From Imperialibacter sp040222385 (GTDB lineage Bacteria; Bacteroidota; Bacteroidia; Cytophagales; Cyclobacteriaceae): DNA of 64,000 nucleotides. The stretch spans positions 1-64,000 of the forward strand of contig NZ_JAVKDF010000027.1 in NCBI RefSeq assembly GCF_040222385.1, in the 5' to 3' direction. Positions 28,141-36,296 of this stretch are shown in pieces. The notes under the pieces are model-generated. The model was given only the letters and a program-made list of their open reading frames with translations, was not told the DNA's origin and ran no database searches. The position numbers and the translations under genes were made by a program. Each line of letters starts with the position of its first letter. The stretch's first letter is position 1.

Positions 28141-28554
28141 CTAGTTTTCGTACTTTCGCCAGCCACCCAAAATAGTGCCTGCTAGTGTCCAAACTATAAG
28201 ATCCGCTCCGCCGTCGACCCAGGCTAAACCGTAGGGTCTCATCGAAAAGAAATTTACTGTCATGTGCATGAGCAGCGAAAACGAAATGGCCATGACAAAA
28301 GCCGTTTTAGCACCATCGACGGCCGACTCAACATTCATTCTTTTGAAAAGCCATGCCAGCACATAGGCAAAAACGACGGCTGTAATTACACTCGAAATGT
28401 AGGGGGTGGAACCACCCGACATCACATCGGCCTCGGTAAGATTATTAAGCCGCATCCAGGTTTCTGCAAACATCCCATACCAGAGGGCAGGAATAACCTG
28501 ACCAAGCACAACAATGACCAAAATGGCCCAGTGATTGATTTTAAGTGTTTTCAT
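28141..28554 (-). CDS. DUF1761-family membrane protein
   Basis: 137 residues with four predicted membrane helices (WAILVIVVLGQVIPALWYG; ISSVITAVVFAYVLAWLF; AFVMAISFSLLMHMTVNFF; GGADLIVWTLAGTILGGW). The family is widespread and of unknown function. First gene of the DUF1761-AraC-VOC group. Confidence 0.8.
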   Translation of the reverse strand: MKTLKINHWAILVIVVLGQVIPALWYGMFAETWMRLNNLTEADVMSGGSTPYISSVITAVVFAYVLAWLFKRMNVESAVDGAKTAFVMAISFSLLMHMTVNFFSMRPYGLAWVDGGADLIVWTLAGTILGGWRKYEN

Positions 28555-28606
28555 AGTAAGTAGGTTAGTGTGATAAGCTATATCAAATTAACCATTTTTA
28601 ACCGGA

Positions 28607-29419
28607 TCACAATTTCTTCGCCCGGTTCCAATACTTATCCATTTCTGCCAGCGTCATTTCTCCGAGGCTCTTACCGTCTTTGGCCGACTCCTGTTCGAGG
28701 TACTGAAACCTCTTAATGAACTTCTTATTGGTTCGCTCAAGAGCCTCCTCAGGATCAATATCCATGAACCTTGCATAGTTGACGAGCGAAAAAAGTAAAT
28801 CGCCAAATTCACTCTGTGCTTTCTCCCTGTCAATTTCCTTTTCACCGCTCACATTGAATTCTTCTTTGAATTCCTGCATTTCCTCTTCTACCTTCTCCCA
28901 CACCTGCTGCTTCTCTTCCCAGTCAAAACCAACTCCCCTGGCTTTGTCCTGAATTCTTATTGCTTTCACCAGCGCTGGCAATGTTTTGGGCACACCGCCC
29001 AATACAGACTTATTGCCCTTTTCTTTTAGCTTAATCTTCTCCCAGTTTTGCTTGACAACTTCTTCATTCTCAGCCACCACATCGCCATAAATATGCGGAT
29101 GCCGGTTGATCAATTTTTCACATAAAGAGTTGATAACATCGGAGATATCAAAGCTGCCCGTTTCCGAGCCGATTCTTGAATAAAATACCAGGTGAAGCAT
29201 TAAATCACCCACCTCCTTTTTGATTTCATCTTTATCTCCCTCCAGAATGGCATCCGACAGTTCATAGGTTTCCTCTATAGTCAGGTGGCGAAGCGTTTCA
29301 AAGGTCTGCTTTTTGTCCCAGGGGCAGTTTTCACGCAGCTCGTCCATAATCGTAAGCAGCCTGTCAAAGGCTTTCAATTTTTCTTCTCTCCGTAAGTCCG
29401 GGGCTGGTATTTTTTCCAT
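28607..29419 (-). CDS. mazG: Nucleoside triphosphate pyrophosphohydrolase MazG
   Basis: About 270 residues from the ATG at 29419 (MEKIPAPDLRREEK); an upstream in-frame ATG at 29455 adds 12 residues that do not look native. The enzyme hydrolyses NTPs to NMP and pyrophosphate, cleaning non-canonical nucleotides. Two tandem MazG domains are visible: the first with LRENCPWDKKQTFETLRHLTIEETYELSDAI-type features and the metal-binding pair EETYE and KKEVGDLMLHLVFYSR, the second with EFGDLLFSLVNYAR. Confidence 0.93.
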   Translation of the reverse strand: MEKIPAPDLRREEKLKAFDRLLTIMDELRENCPWDKKQTFETLRHLTIEETYELSDAILEGDKDEIKKEVGDLMLHLVFYSRIGSETGSFDISDVINSLCEKLINRHPHIYGDVVAENEEVVKQNWEKIKLKEKGNKSVLGGVPKTLPALVKAIRIQDKARGVGFDWEEKQQVWEKVEEEMQEFKEEFNVSGEKEIDREKAQSEFGDLLFSLVNYARFMDIDPEEALERTNKKFIKRFQYLEQESAKDGKSLGEMTLAEMDKYWNRAKKL

Positions 29420-29518
29420 CAAATGAATTTTCCTTTGTGGCGACTTGTTGAACAAACAGGCGGGTGATTAGGTATTGTAAAGCCGCTCATTTTTCTTTGC
29501 ATAAAGATATAGAATGCC

Positions 29519-29761
29519 ATGGTAACAGTATTATTGGGAATTGGATTTATAGCACTGTTCTTCATTTTGATGTCGGTACGGCTGATATTTTTAAAAAATG
29601 GAGAGTTCAAAGGCACTTGTGCCTCGCAGAGCCCGTTTCTAAATAAGGAGGGTGTGACATGCGGTTATTGCGGCAAGAACCTACAGCCCGGAGATGCCTG
29701 CGCTGATCCGGCAGGAGGCAATCCGGAATCCGAAGTCAATAAAGTTTTGTCGAAATTTTAA
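29519..29761 (+). CDS. Small membrane protein with a cysteine-rich tail
   Basis: 80 residues: one N-terminal membrane helix (TVLLGIGFIALFFILMSVRLIFL), then a short soluble tail with five cysteines including CGYCG and later DACADPAGG. The CxxC pattern could bind a metal or be redox-active. Similar small proteins are common in Bacteroidota without a known role. It is divergent from mazG and 120 bases ahead of glmM on the same strand. TTTCTTTG about 20 bases before the ATG is a one-mismatch -7 box. Confidence 0.75.
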   Translation: MVTVLLGIGFIALFFILMSVRLIFLKNGEFKGTCASQSPFLNKEGVTCGYCGKNLQPGDACADPAGGNPESEVNKVLSKF

Positions 29762-29806
29762 GGCGTTAAATCGATTAACGACAACATCTACCCAGTAAAA
29801 AGGCAC

Positions 29807-29854
29807 TATCTTTGAATTCTACCATTCTATCACGGTATTTTTTCAGTAAATTTG
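29807..29854 (+). promoter_or_regulatory. Candidate -7 promoter boxes for glmM
   Basis: Two exact TAnnTTTG matches lie upstream of glmM: TATCTTTG (29807-29814) and TAAATTTG (29847-29854). The second overlaps a possible TTG codon at 29852, so that TTG is unlikely to be the start; it supports the GTG at 29882. No clear -33 element was found for either. Confidence 0.5.
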
Positions 29855-29881
29855 CGCCCGCAAGTAACTAAACCTGGAAAA

Positions 29882-31273
29882 GTGACTTTAATTAAATCAA
29901 TATCTGGAATCAGAGGGACGATCGGCGGCAAAGTTGGTGACGGCTTGACTCCTCTGGATACTGTTAAGTTTGCAGCAGCCTATGGCCAGTGGCTATTGAC
30001 ACAAAAGGCTCATCCAATGGTGGTGATCGGGCGAGATGCACGGATTTCCGGCGAAATCGTCTCCAGCCTCGTGGCGTCTACATTACAGTCGCTTGGCATC
30101 GATGTAATTGATCTCGGGCTTTCAACTACACCGACCGTTGAAATGATGGTGGTGGAAGAAGACGCAGGGGGTGGAATCATCATCACTGCCAGCCACAACC
30201 CGATACAATGGAATGCGCTTAAACTGCTTAACAGTAAGGGAGAGTTTCTCTCTGGAAGTGACGGCGAAAGCATCTTATCCATAGCGGATGAAGAGGCTTT
30301 CGACTTCGTTGACGTTAAAAAACTTGGTAGCTACACCTTCAGAGAAGGCACCATAGAAAAACACATCGAAAAAATTCTTGCGCTGCCGATGGTAGATGTT
30401 GAAGCCATCAGGCTACGCAACTTCTCCGTTGCTGTGGATGCAGTGAATTCCACAGGAGGCATAGCAGTACCAATGCTGCTGAAGAAATTGGGAGTAGACC
30501 GTGTCGAAGTTTTCTACGGCGAACCCAATGGCCATTTCCCTCACAACCCTGAACCACTGCCTGAGAACCTTACCCACATTTGCGGTGAAATAGAAAATGG
30601 GCAGTTTGATTTGGGTATTGTGGTGGATCCGGACGTGGATCGCCTGGCCCTGATTTGTGAAGACGGCAATACTTTTGGAGAAGAATATACATTGGTGGCT
30701 ATTGCCGACTACGTGCTGTCGCAAAAGCCTGGGGCAACGGTTTCAAACCTCTCGTCCACCAGAGCGCTAAGAGATGTGACTGAGAAGTATGGTCAGAAAT
30801 ACGAAGCGGCTGCCGTAGGCGAAGTAAATGTGGTTGAAAAAATGAAAGCTATCGGTGCTGTAATAGGCGGAGAGGGTAACGGAGGCGTAATCCTTCCTGA
30901 GCTTCACTATGGCCGGGATGCACTCGTGGGGATCGCCCTTTTTCTTACCCACCTGGCCAAGTTCGGGAAAAGCGTGTCGATGCTTCGGTCAAAATATCCA
31001 AACTACCATATCTCAAAAAACAAGATTGAGCTTTCGCCGGAAATGGATGTTGATCTCGTATTGCACGAAATAAAAGACAAATACCAGCGGCAGCCAATCA
31101 ATACTGTGGATGGTGTCAAAATTGAATTTGACAAAGAATGGGTGCATCTTCGTAAATCGAACACCGAGCCCATCATCCGGATTTATTCTGAGTCAGAAAG
31201 TCAGGCTACAGCCGAGCACCTGGCCCACAAAATCATGATGGACATCAAAGAGATTATTTCAGAAAAAATCTGA
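29882..31273 (+). CDS. glmM: Phosphoglucosamine mutase (phosphohexomutase family)
   Basis: About 463 residues from the GTG at 29882 (TLIKSISGIRGTIGG). It converts glucosamine-6-phosphate to glucosamine-1-phosphate for cell-wall and LPS precursors. The phosphoserine loop TASHNP is at S104, the metal-binding loop is DPDVDRLAL, the sugar-binding loop is GGEGNGGVI, and the phosphate-binding loop is RKSNTEPIIRIYSE. A phosphomannomutase/phosphoglucomutase role cannot be fully excluded. The stop is four bases from the start of the next gene. Confidence 0.88.
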   Translation: MTLIKSISGIRGTIGGKVGDGLTPLDTVKFAAAYGQWLLTQKAHPMVVIGRDARISGEIVSSLVASTLQSLGIDVIDLGLSTTPTVEMMVVEEDAGGGIIITASHNPIQWNALKLLNSKGEFLSGSDGESILSIADEEAFDFVDVKKLGSYTFREGTIEKHIEKILALPMVDVEAIRLRNFSVAVDAVNSTGGIAVPMLLKKLGVDRVEVFYGEPNGHFPHNPEPLPENLTHICGEIENGQFDLGIVVDPDVDRLALICEDGNTFGEEYTLVAIADYVLSQKPGATVSNLSSTRALRDVTEKYGQKYEAAAVGEVNVVEKMKAIGAVIGGEGNGGVILPELHYGRDALVGIALFLTHLAKFGKSVSMLRSKYPNYHISKNKIELSPEMDVDLVLHEIKDKYQRQPINTVDGVKIEFDKEWVHLRKSNTEPIIRIYSESESQATAEHLAHKIMMDIKEIISEKI

Positions 31274-31277
31274 AGCC

Positions 31278-32420
31278 ATGCGAGTATACCTTGACAATGC
31301 TGCCACCACACCACTCGACAAAGAAGTGCTGGAGGCCATGCTACCCTACCTGACCGAGCACTTCGGCAACCCCAGCTCTATACATGGGCACGGTAGGCTG
31401 GTGAGGTCGGCGATAGAAAGGTCAAGGAAAAAAGTAGCTGAGTTACTGAATACCTCGCCCTCAGAAATCTTTTTTACATCCGGTGGTACTGAGGCGGATA
31501 ATACTGCCCTGGTGAAATCGATAGAAGCGTACGGGCTTACTCATGTCATCACGTCAAAAATTGAGCATCACGCTGTGCTTCACACACTTGAGTACCTGCA
31601 CGAGCAGGGCAAAATTGCCCTGACCTATGTGGAGCTTGACGAAAAAGGCCATGTGAACCTTGATCACCTGGAGGCATTTCTGAAAGACCATCCCGGCAAG
31701 GCATTGGTCAGCCTGATGCATGCCAACAATGAAATTGGTAACCTGAATGATATTGAGAAAATAGGTCAGCTAGCTAAGGAGTACAAGGCTGTTTTTCACA
31801 CCGACACTGTGCAGGCAGTTGGACACTACCGGCACGACCTACAAGCGCTTAACCTGAACATGATGGTAGGCGCCGCCCACAAATTTCATGGGCCGAAAGG
31901 CGTTGGCTTCCTGCATATCAACCACAACAGCAAGATTCACCCCTTTATCCATGGTGGAGCGCAGGAAAGAAATATGCGGGGAGGCACTGAAAACGTTCCG
32001 GGTATCATCGGCTTAGCCAAGGCGTTGGAGCTTGCCTACGAGCACATGGACGAGCACCGGAAGCACATGGAAAGCCTGAAAGAGAGCATGATCCGCCAGC
32101 TATCCGCCAGCGTTGAGGGCATCACCTTTAACGGCGACTCCGCCAATTTGGCTAATAGCCTTTACACCGTGCTCAGCATCAGTCTTCCTCCCAACGAAGA
32201 CAACGACATGCTTCTTTTCAGCCTTGATATAGAAGGAGTCTCGGCATCTGGTGGCAGCGCTTGCTCCAGCGGTTCAAATGTAGGCTCGCATGTGCTGGGT
32301 GCTTTGGGAGTAGATCCCATGCGGGGAAATATCCGGTTTTCTTTCTCCCGCTTCACCACCCAGCAGGATATCGACTTCACCGTTCAAAAACTGACTGAGC
32401 TTGTGGCCGTCAGGGCCTGA
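31278..32420 (+). CDS. Cysteine desulfurase, NifS/IscS type
   Basis: 380 residues, a class V PLP-dependent enzyme that takes sulfur from cysteine for Fe-S clusters and thio-modified tRNA. Visible are the N-terminal YLDNAATTPLD, FTSGGTEADN, HANNEIG, the PLP lysine motif AAHKFHGPKG (K202) and the catalytic cysteine loop GGSACSSGS (C329). It sits four bases after glmM and its last 11 bases overlap the end of the convergent hemH gene. Confidence 0.93.
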   Translation: MRVYLDNAATTPLDKEVLEAMLPYLTEHFGNPSSIHGHGRLVRSAIERSRKKVAELLNTSPSEIFFTSGGTEADNTALVKSIEAYGLTHVITSKIEHHAVLHTLEYLHEQGKIALTYVELDEKGHVNLDHLEAFLKDHPGKALVSLMHANNEIGNLNDIEKIGQLAKEYKAVFHTDTVQAVGHYRHDLQALNLNMMVGAAHKFHGPKGVGFLHINHNSKIHPFIHGGAQERNMRGGTENVPGIIGLAKALELAYEHMDEHRKHMESLKESMIRQLSASVEGITFNGDSANLANSLYTVLSISLPPNEDNDMLLFSLDIEGVSASGGSACSSGSNVGSHVLGALGVDPMRGNIRFSFSRFTTQQDIDFTVQKLTELVAVRA

Positions 32421-33453
32421 CCTCGGAAGCTTTTTCTAACACCAGGTTTTTCAGGCATTGTATCCAAAGCGGATGATCGTTGAGGCTTTCTACCAAGTCC
32501 CAACGTTCCCCGCCGGCCTCCAGAAATTGCTCATGGTAGGTCTCGCCGACTTCAACAGTTGTTTCGAGGCAATCCGATACAAAAGCCGGAGAAAAGGCGA
32601 GCACTTTTTTGTAGCCTTTTTCAGCAAACTCTACCAGCTTCTCGTCAGTGTAGGGCTGTATCCAGGGAGTTTTGCCCAGCCTGCTTTGAAAAGCAACGGT
32701 ATATTTGTCTTCAGGAATACCCAAGCTTTCAGCAATCAACCGTGAGGTAAGAAAACACTGGGCCCGGTAGCAATACCGGTTCTTGTCGTGGAAGCTATTG
32801 CAACACTTGCCCAGCTGGCACTGGGAACCAACCGATCCTTTGAGAATCTGCCTTTCGGGCAATCCATGATAGCTGAATAAGTAGTGATCGTAGTCATGCT
32901 GCTCCATCCATTTTTTTGCCCGCTGAGCAATCACTTCTATGAACAGTGGGTCGTCGGCAAACTGATTGATGAAACGAATATTTGGTATGATCTGCCATTT
33001 CCGAACAAGCTCCATTACTTTGTCAGCAACCGAGCCTGTGCTGGCAGAGGCATATTGTGGAAAAAGTGGCACCACAATTATTTCGCTCACGTGAGCTTTC
33101 TTTAACTCTTCCAGCCCTGATGCTATGCTAGGGTTTTGATACCGCATTGCCAGTGCAACCACGTAATCATTGGTCAATTCTTTCTGAAGTAAGTCCCTGA
33201 CGTCTTCCCCATAATATTTAAGCGGCGAACCACGCTCATCCCACAGCTTTTGATACTCTGCCGCTGACTTAGGCGCACGAAAGGGAGCAATGATAAAGTT
33301 AATAAGCATCCACCTTTGTACAAAAGGAATATCAATTACCCGACCGTCCATTAAAAATTCTCTCAGGTATTTCCTTACATTAGGGGTATCTGGCTGATCT
33401 GGTGTTCCTAAATTGACCAGCAACACTCCCTTTTTCCCTTTCTTGTTATTCAT
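32410..33453 (-). CDS. hemH: Ferrochelatase
   Basis: 347 residues. It inserts ferrous iron into protoporphyrin IX, the last step of haem synthesis. Diagnostic stretches are GVLLVNLGTPDQPDTPNVRK at the N-terminus, GSPLKYYGEDV, the active-site SYHGLPERQ and CYRAQC region, QSRLGKTPWIQPYTDE, and SPAFVSDCLETTVE with the catalytic Glu. Convergent with the cysteine desulfurase gene (11-base overlap). Confidence 0.96.
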   Translation of the reverse strand: MNNKKGKKGVLLVNLGTPDQPDTPNVRKYLREFLMDGRVIDIPFVQRWMLINFIIAPFRAPKSAAEYQKLWDERGSPLKYYGEDVRDLLQKELTNDYVVALAMRYQNPSIASGLEELKKAHVSEIIVVPLFPQYASASTGSVADKVMELVRKWQIIPNIRFINQFADDPLFIEVIAQRAKKWMEQHDYDHYLFSYHGLPERQILKGSVGSQCQLGKCCNSFHDKNRYCYRAQCFLTSRLIAESLGIPEDKYTVAFQSRLGKTPWIQPYTDEKLVEFAEKGYKKVLAFSPAFVSDCLETTVEVGETYHEQFLEAGGERWDLVESLNDHPLWIQCLKNLVLEKASEVRP

Positions 33454-33535
33454 ATTTCAAATTTATAGACTAACAGGATTTTTTAAGGATGGTTGTCGAA
33501 TTCTTTTAATTAATTTAGTTAAACAAAATGCAATC

Positions 33536-34306
33536 ATGAGAAAACACGTAGCTCAAATAACGCTATCACTTTTATTTTCTACAGCAATTTCTTCATCCTT
33601 CGCCCAGGGCTCAAATGTTGGAAGTACAGCCTCCACATCAGGCAACGAATACCTGCAAAAGCAAAATGCTGTTGACCGCCTTGCCGTTGTCAACCCCAAC
33701 ACGGCCACTTTCGGAATACCCCTGCCGCCGGCATCGCTCGAAGGAGACTTCTATCTGGATTCCGAATTCAGGGAAGGCAAATTTGAGTTGACTATGGCTC
33801 CAAAAGTTTATGAGGGTTTGGTTATAAGGTATGACTTGAGAAGCAACCTTATTGAGATCAACTATGATGATGGTGTGAGAGGATTGGACGGAAATAAAGT
33901 AAAATATTTTGACCTGAAGAGTTCCACCAATAAGTACCAAAGGTATGTCAACGTGAATCAGCTAAAGGGCAGCGGCGACGATATGCCCGCCAATATTTTT
34001 CTGGAGGTAATCGTTGACGGAGCTGTGCCGCTTTATTCTTACGAAAAGATCACAATCAAGAAGGCGGACTACAACATAGCCCTGAATGTCGGCAACAAGA
34101 ATGATCAAATTCTGAAGAAACCGGTTTATCTCTCCATCGTAAATGGCAAAGCTATTGAGCTAAGCAAAGGCAAGAACTCCAATGTGTTCTCACTTTTGCC
34201 TGGAAAAGAAAATGAATTAAAAGCGTATGCCAAGGCCAATAAGATCAAGCCCAAGGATGTTGAAGACTATGTGGCGATAATCAATAAAATTAACTCGATG
34301 AAGTAG
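33536..34306 (+). CDS. Secreted protein of unknown function
   Basis: About 256 residues from the ATG at 33536, which gives a signal peptide (MRKHVAQITLSLLFSTAISSSFA, cleavage before QGSNVG). A frame open from 33413 would put this signal 41 residues inside, so the later ATG is preferred. The mature part is beta-rich (GDFYLDSEFREGKFELTMAPKVYEG, YDLRSNLIEINYDDGVRGLDG) and ends with a helical KENELKAYAKANKIKPKDVEDY segment. This is similar in style to small periplasmic or outer-membrane-associated Bacteroidota proteins, but I do not recognise the family. Confidence 0.75.
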   Translation: MRKHVAQITLSLLFSTAISSSFAQGSNVGSTASTSGNEYLQKQNAVDRLAVVNPNTATFGIPLPPASLEGDFYLDSEFREGKFELTMAPKVYEGLVIRYDLRSNLIEINYDDGVRGLDGNKVKYFDLKSSTNKYQRYVNVNQLKGSGDDMPANIFLEVIVDGAVPLYSYEKITIKKADYNIALNVGNKNDQILKKPVYLSIVNGKAIELSKGKNSNVFSLLPGKENELKAYAKANKIKPKDVEDYVAIINKINSMK

Positions 34307-34313
34307 AAGTTAA

Positions 34314-34877
34314 TTAAAAATAGTGGGCGGCCCAGATAATATAAGCATACGCACTAAAGCGTATGAACCGGGTAAGGGAGAATAGCAACATCTTTTTGAA
34401 CGAATATTTCAAGGCGCCCACTAGCATGCAAATGCCTGAAAAAGGTAGTGGTGTGAGCGCAGCGACAATGATCAAAAAGCCGCCATATTCGTCCAGGTAG
34501 GTGGTGTACTTACCAAAAAAGTTTTTCTCGAGGGTTTTGTAGAACTGGGTCTGATTGAGGTAGGAGCCAATAAAGTACCCGATCACTCCTGCAGCATAGG
34601 AAAGCGTCGCCAAAATCAAAACGTTAGAGATATAAACGGCTGCCACTCCTTCTCTGAGCGACCAGATCATAAATACCTCGGGTGGAATGATGCCCACCAC
34701 AACCTCGGAGACTGTGAATATGGAAAATACGTACAGCGGCTTTTCGTATATGGGAGACAGCCAATCCAGGTAGTCAACATCCACATAACGTTTCACTACA
34801 AGGTAAGCTATCACCAAAAGAGCAAACCACGCCAGGCCCTTTAAAAGATTCTGTAGCAGAAAACTTTGTCTGTTCAT
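34314..34877 (-). CDS. VTT (SNARE-associated/DedA-like, YqaA-type) membrane protein
   Basis: 187 residues with about four to five membrane helices. The core matches VTT-domain proteins: VSEVVVGIIPPEVFMIWSL, a long helix LILATLSYAAGVIGYFIGSYL, and the G/P-rich re-entrant stretch FLIIVAALTPLPFSGICMLVG. Members are linked to lipid flipping or membrane homeostasis; the substrate here is unknown. TATGTTTG at 34899-34906 on the minus strand is an exact -7 box 22 bases before the start. Confidence 0.82.
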   Translation of the reverse strand: MNRQSFLLQNLLKGLAWFALLVIAYLVVKRYVDVDYLDWLSPIYEKPLYVFSIFTVSEVVVGIIPPEVFMIWSLREGVAAVYISNVLILATLSYAAGVIGYFIGSYLNQTQFYKTLEKNFFGKYTTYLDEYGGFLIIVAALTPLPFSGICMLVGALKYSFKKMLLFSLTRFIRFSAYAYIIWAAHYF

Positions 34878-34898
34878 ACTTGGTCAATTCTTCCCGGG

Positions 34899-34906
34899 CA
34901 AACATA
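34899..34906 (-). promoter_or_regulatory. Candidate -7 box for the VTT-domain gene
   Basis: Minus-strand TATGTTTG fits TAnnTTTG and would start transcription roughly 15 bases before the ATG at 34877. A TTG lies 23 bases further upstream, slightly wide for a -33 element. Confidence 0.45.
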
Positions 34907-35087
34907 AAAGTTAGTTTGTCCATTATTGTCAACATTGCCAAAAAAAAGTACCTACAGCTTAAAAAATGTGAGCGCATAGGGTAACCAAACACAAGAAAGA
35001 CGGTAGTGAACCTAAAGTTTTGTAACAATATGGGGGTTCTTTTCCGTCTGAATGTTTAATACTTAGCAACTACCTAATCAAACCACC

Positions 35088-36296
35088 TTGCAAGAAAAAA
35101 AGTATTCTATTTTATATGTAGACGATGAGTCGAACAACCTCATCGTATTTCGCAATGCCTTTTTCAGGAATTTCAAGGTAATCACGTCCAATTCAGCGGA
35201 GGAGGCCCTGTCTATTTTGAAGACTGAGGTGGTTCAGGTGATCATTTCTGACCAAAGAATGCCTGGCATGACTGGCATCGATTTCCTGTCGAAAGCTAAC
35301 CAGATATCGCCCGATTCCATCAAGATGATACTCACCGCCTACAGCGATATTGATGTGATACTCAAAGCGGTCAATGAGGTAGGTATTTACCAGTTCATAC
35401 TCAAGCCGTGGGATTCCAACCACTTGCTACTTACCCTCAACAACGCCATACAGAAATACGAACTCAGCAATCAAAACAAAGCCCTGATTGACGACCTGGG
35501 CAAGGCCAAAGCTAATCTGGAGCAAAAGGTAATTGAACGCACCCAGGAGCTGGCCACAAAAAACAAAGAGCTCTCCACTCTCAATGAAGTCAAGGACAAA
35601 TTTTTTTCGATCATCTCTCATGATCTGAAACTGCCTATCGCTTCACTAAACATCCTGCTCGAAATTATGCTCAGCTTTAAGCATCAGCTTGATGAGCAAA
35701 AAGTGCATGACCTGGGCGAAAAAGCAAAGGAATACCTCCAACACGTTACCCAACTGCTCGACAATCTACTTCACTGGTCACTGTCGCAAACAGGCGACAT
35801 AAAAATCAGCAATAAAAAGACGGATCTCGTGAAAGTGGCTAAAGGCCAGGTGGACTTATTCGATTTTCTGGCCTCACAGAAAGACATCCGCATCGTCATG
35901 GAAACTGACGGAAATCCGCTATGGTCCATGGTAGACGAAAATATGGTAAGCCTGGTGCTGCGAAACCTGATCAGCAACGCTATCAAATACTCTCACGAAA
36001 AGGGAGAAATTCACTTGTCATTCAAGAGGGACAAAGATGTTGTCATCATTTCAATTGTTGATGCTGGCGTGGGTATTCCGCAAGAGCTGATCGAAAAGCT
36101 GAAAGGAAATACGTGGAGTGAGCCAAGAAGGGGCACGATGAACGAAAAAGGTGCTGGCCTGGGGCTCAGGCTTGGCAAAGAGTTCATAGAAAAAATGCAT
36201 GGACAGCTTATTATCGATAGCAGCGTGAATAAGGGAACCAAAGTAAAAGTATACCTTCCTCTGTATGAGGTTGTAACCCAAAAAGAAATTGCTTAA
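35088..36296 (+). CDS. Receiver-histidine kinase hybrid (REC first)
   Basis: 402 residues with a TTG start at 35088; no ATG fits. A CheY-like receiver domain occupies residues 1-120 with acidic pocket D12/D13, phospho-acceptor D55 (SDQRMPGMTG), the Thr in ILTAYSD and K106 (LKPW). A coiled coil follows at about 125-170, then a HisKA domain with H178 (FFSIISHDLKLPIAS) and a HATPase domain with N box NLISNAIKYS and G boxes DAGVGIPQE and GAGLGLRLG. There is no membrane segment, so it is cytoplasmic. A receiver feeding a kinase suggests it relays phosphate from another kinase; the next gene encodes one and overlaps it by 8 bases. Confidence 0.9.
   Translation: MQEKKYSILYVDDESNNLIVFRNAFFRNFKVITSNSAEEALSILKTEVVQVIISDQRMPGMTGIDFLSKANQISPDSIKMILTAYSDIDVILKAVNEVGIYQFILKPWDSNHLLLTLNNAIQKYELSNQNKALIDDLGKAKANLEQKVIERTQELATKNKELSTLNEVKDKFFSIISHDLKLPIASLNILLEIMLSFKHQLDEQKVHDLGEKAKEYLQHVTQLLDNLLHWSLSQTGDIKISNKKTDLVKVAKGQVDLFDFLASQKDIRIVMETDGNPLWSMVDENMVSLVLRNLISNAIKYSHEKGEIHLSFKRDKDVVIISIVDAGVGIPQELIEKLKGNTWSEPRRGTMNEKGAGLGLRLGKEFIEKMHGQLIIDSSVNKGTKVKVYLPLYEVVTQKEIA

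Noticed and set aside
33458..33465. TAAATTTG box before hemH on the minus strand
   Set aside because: It is only four bases from the start codon, which would put the transcript start at or inside the gene.
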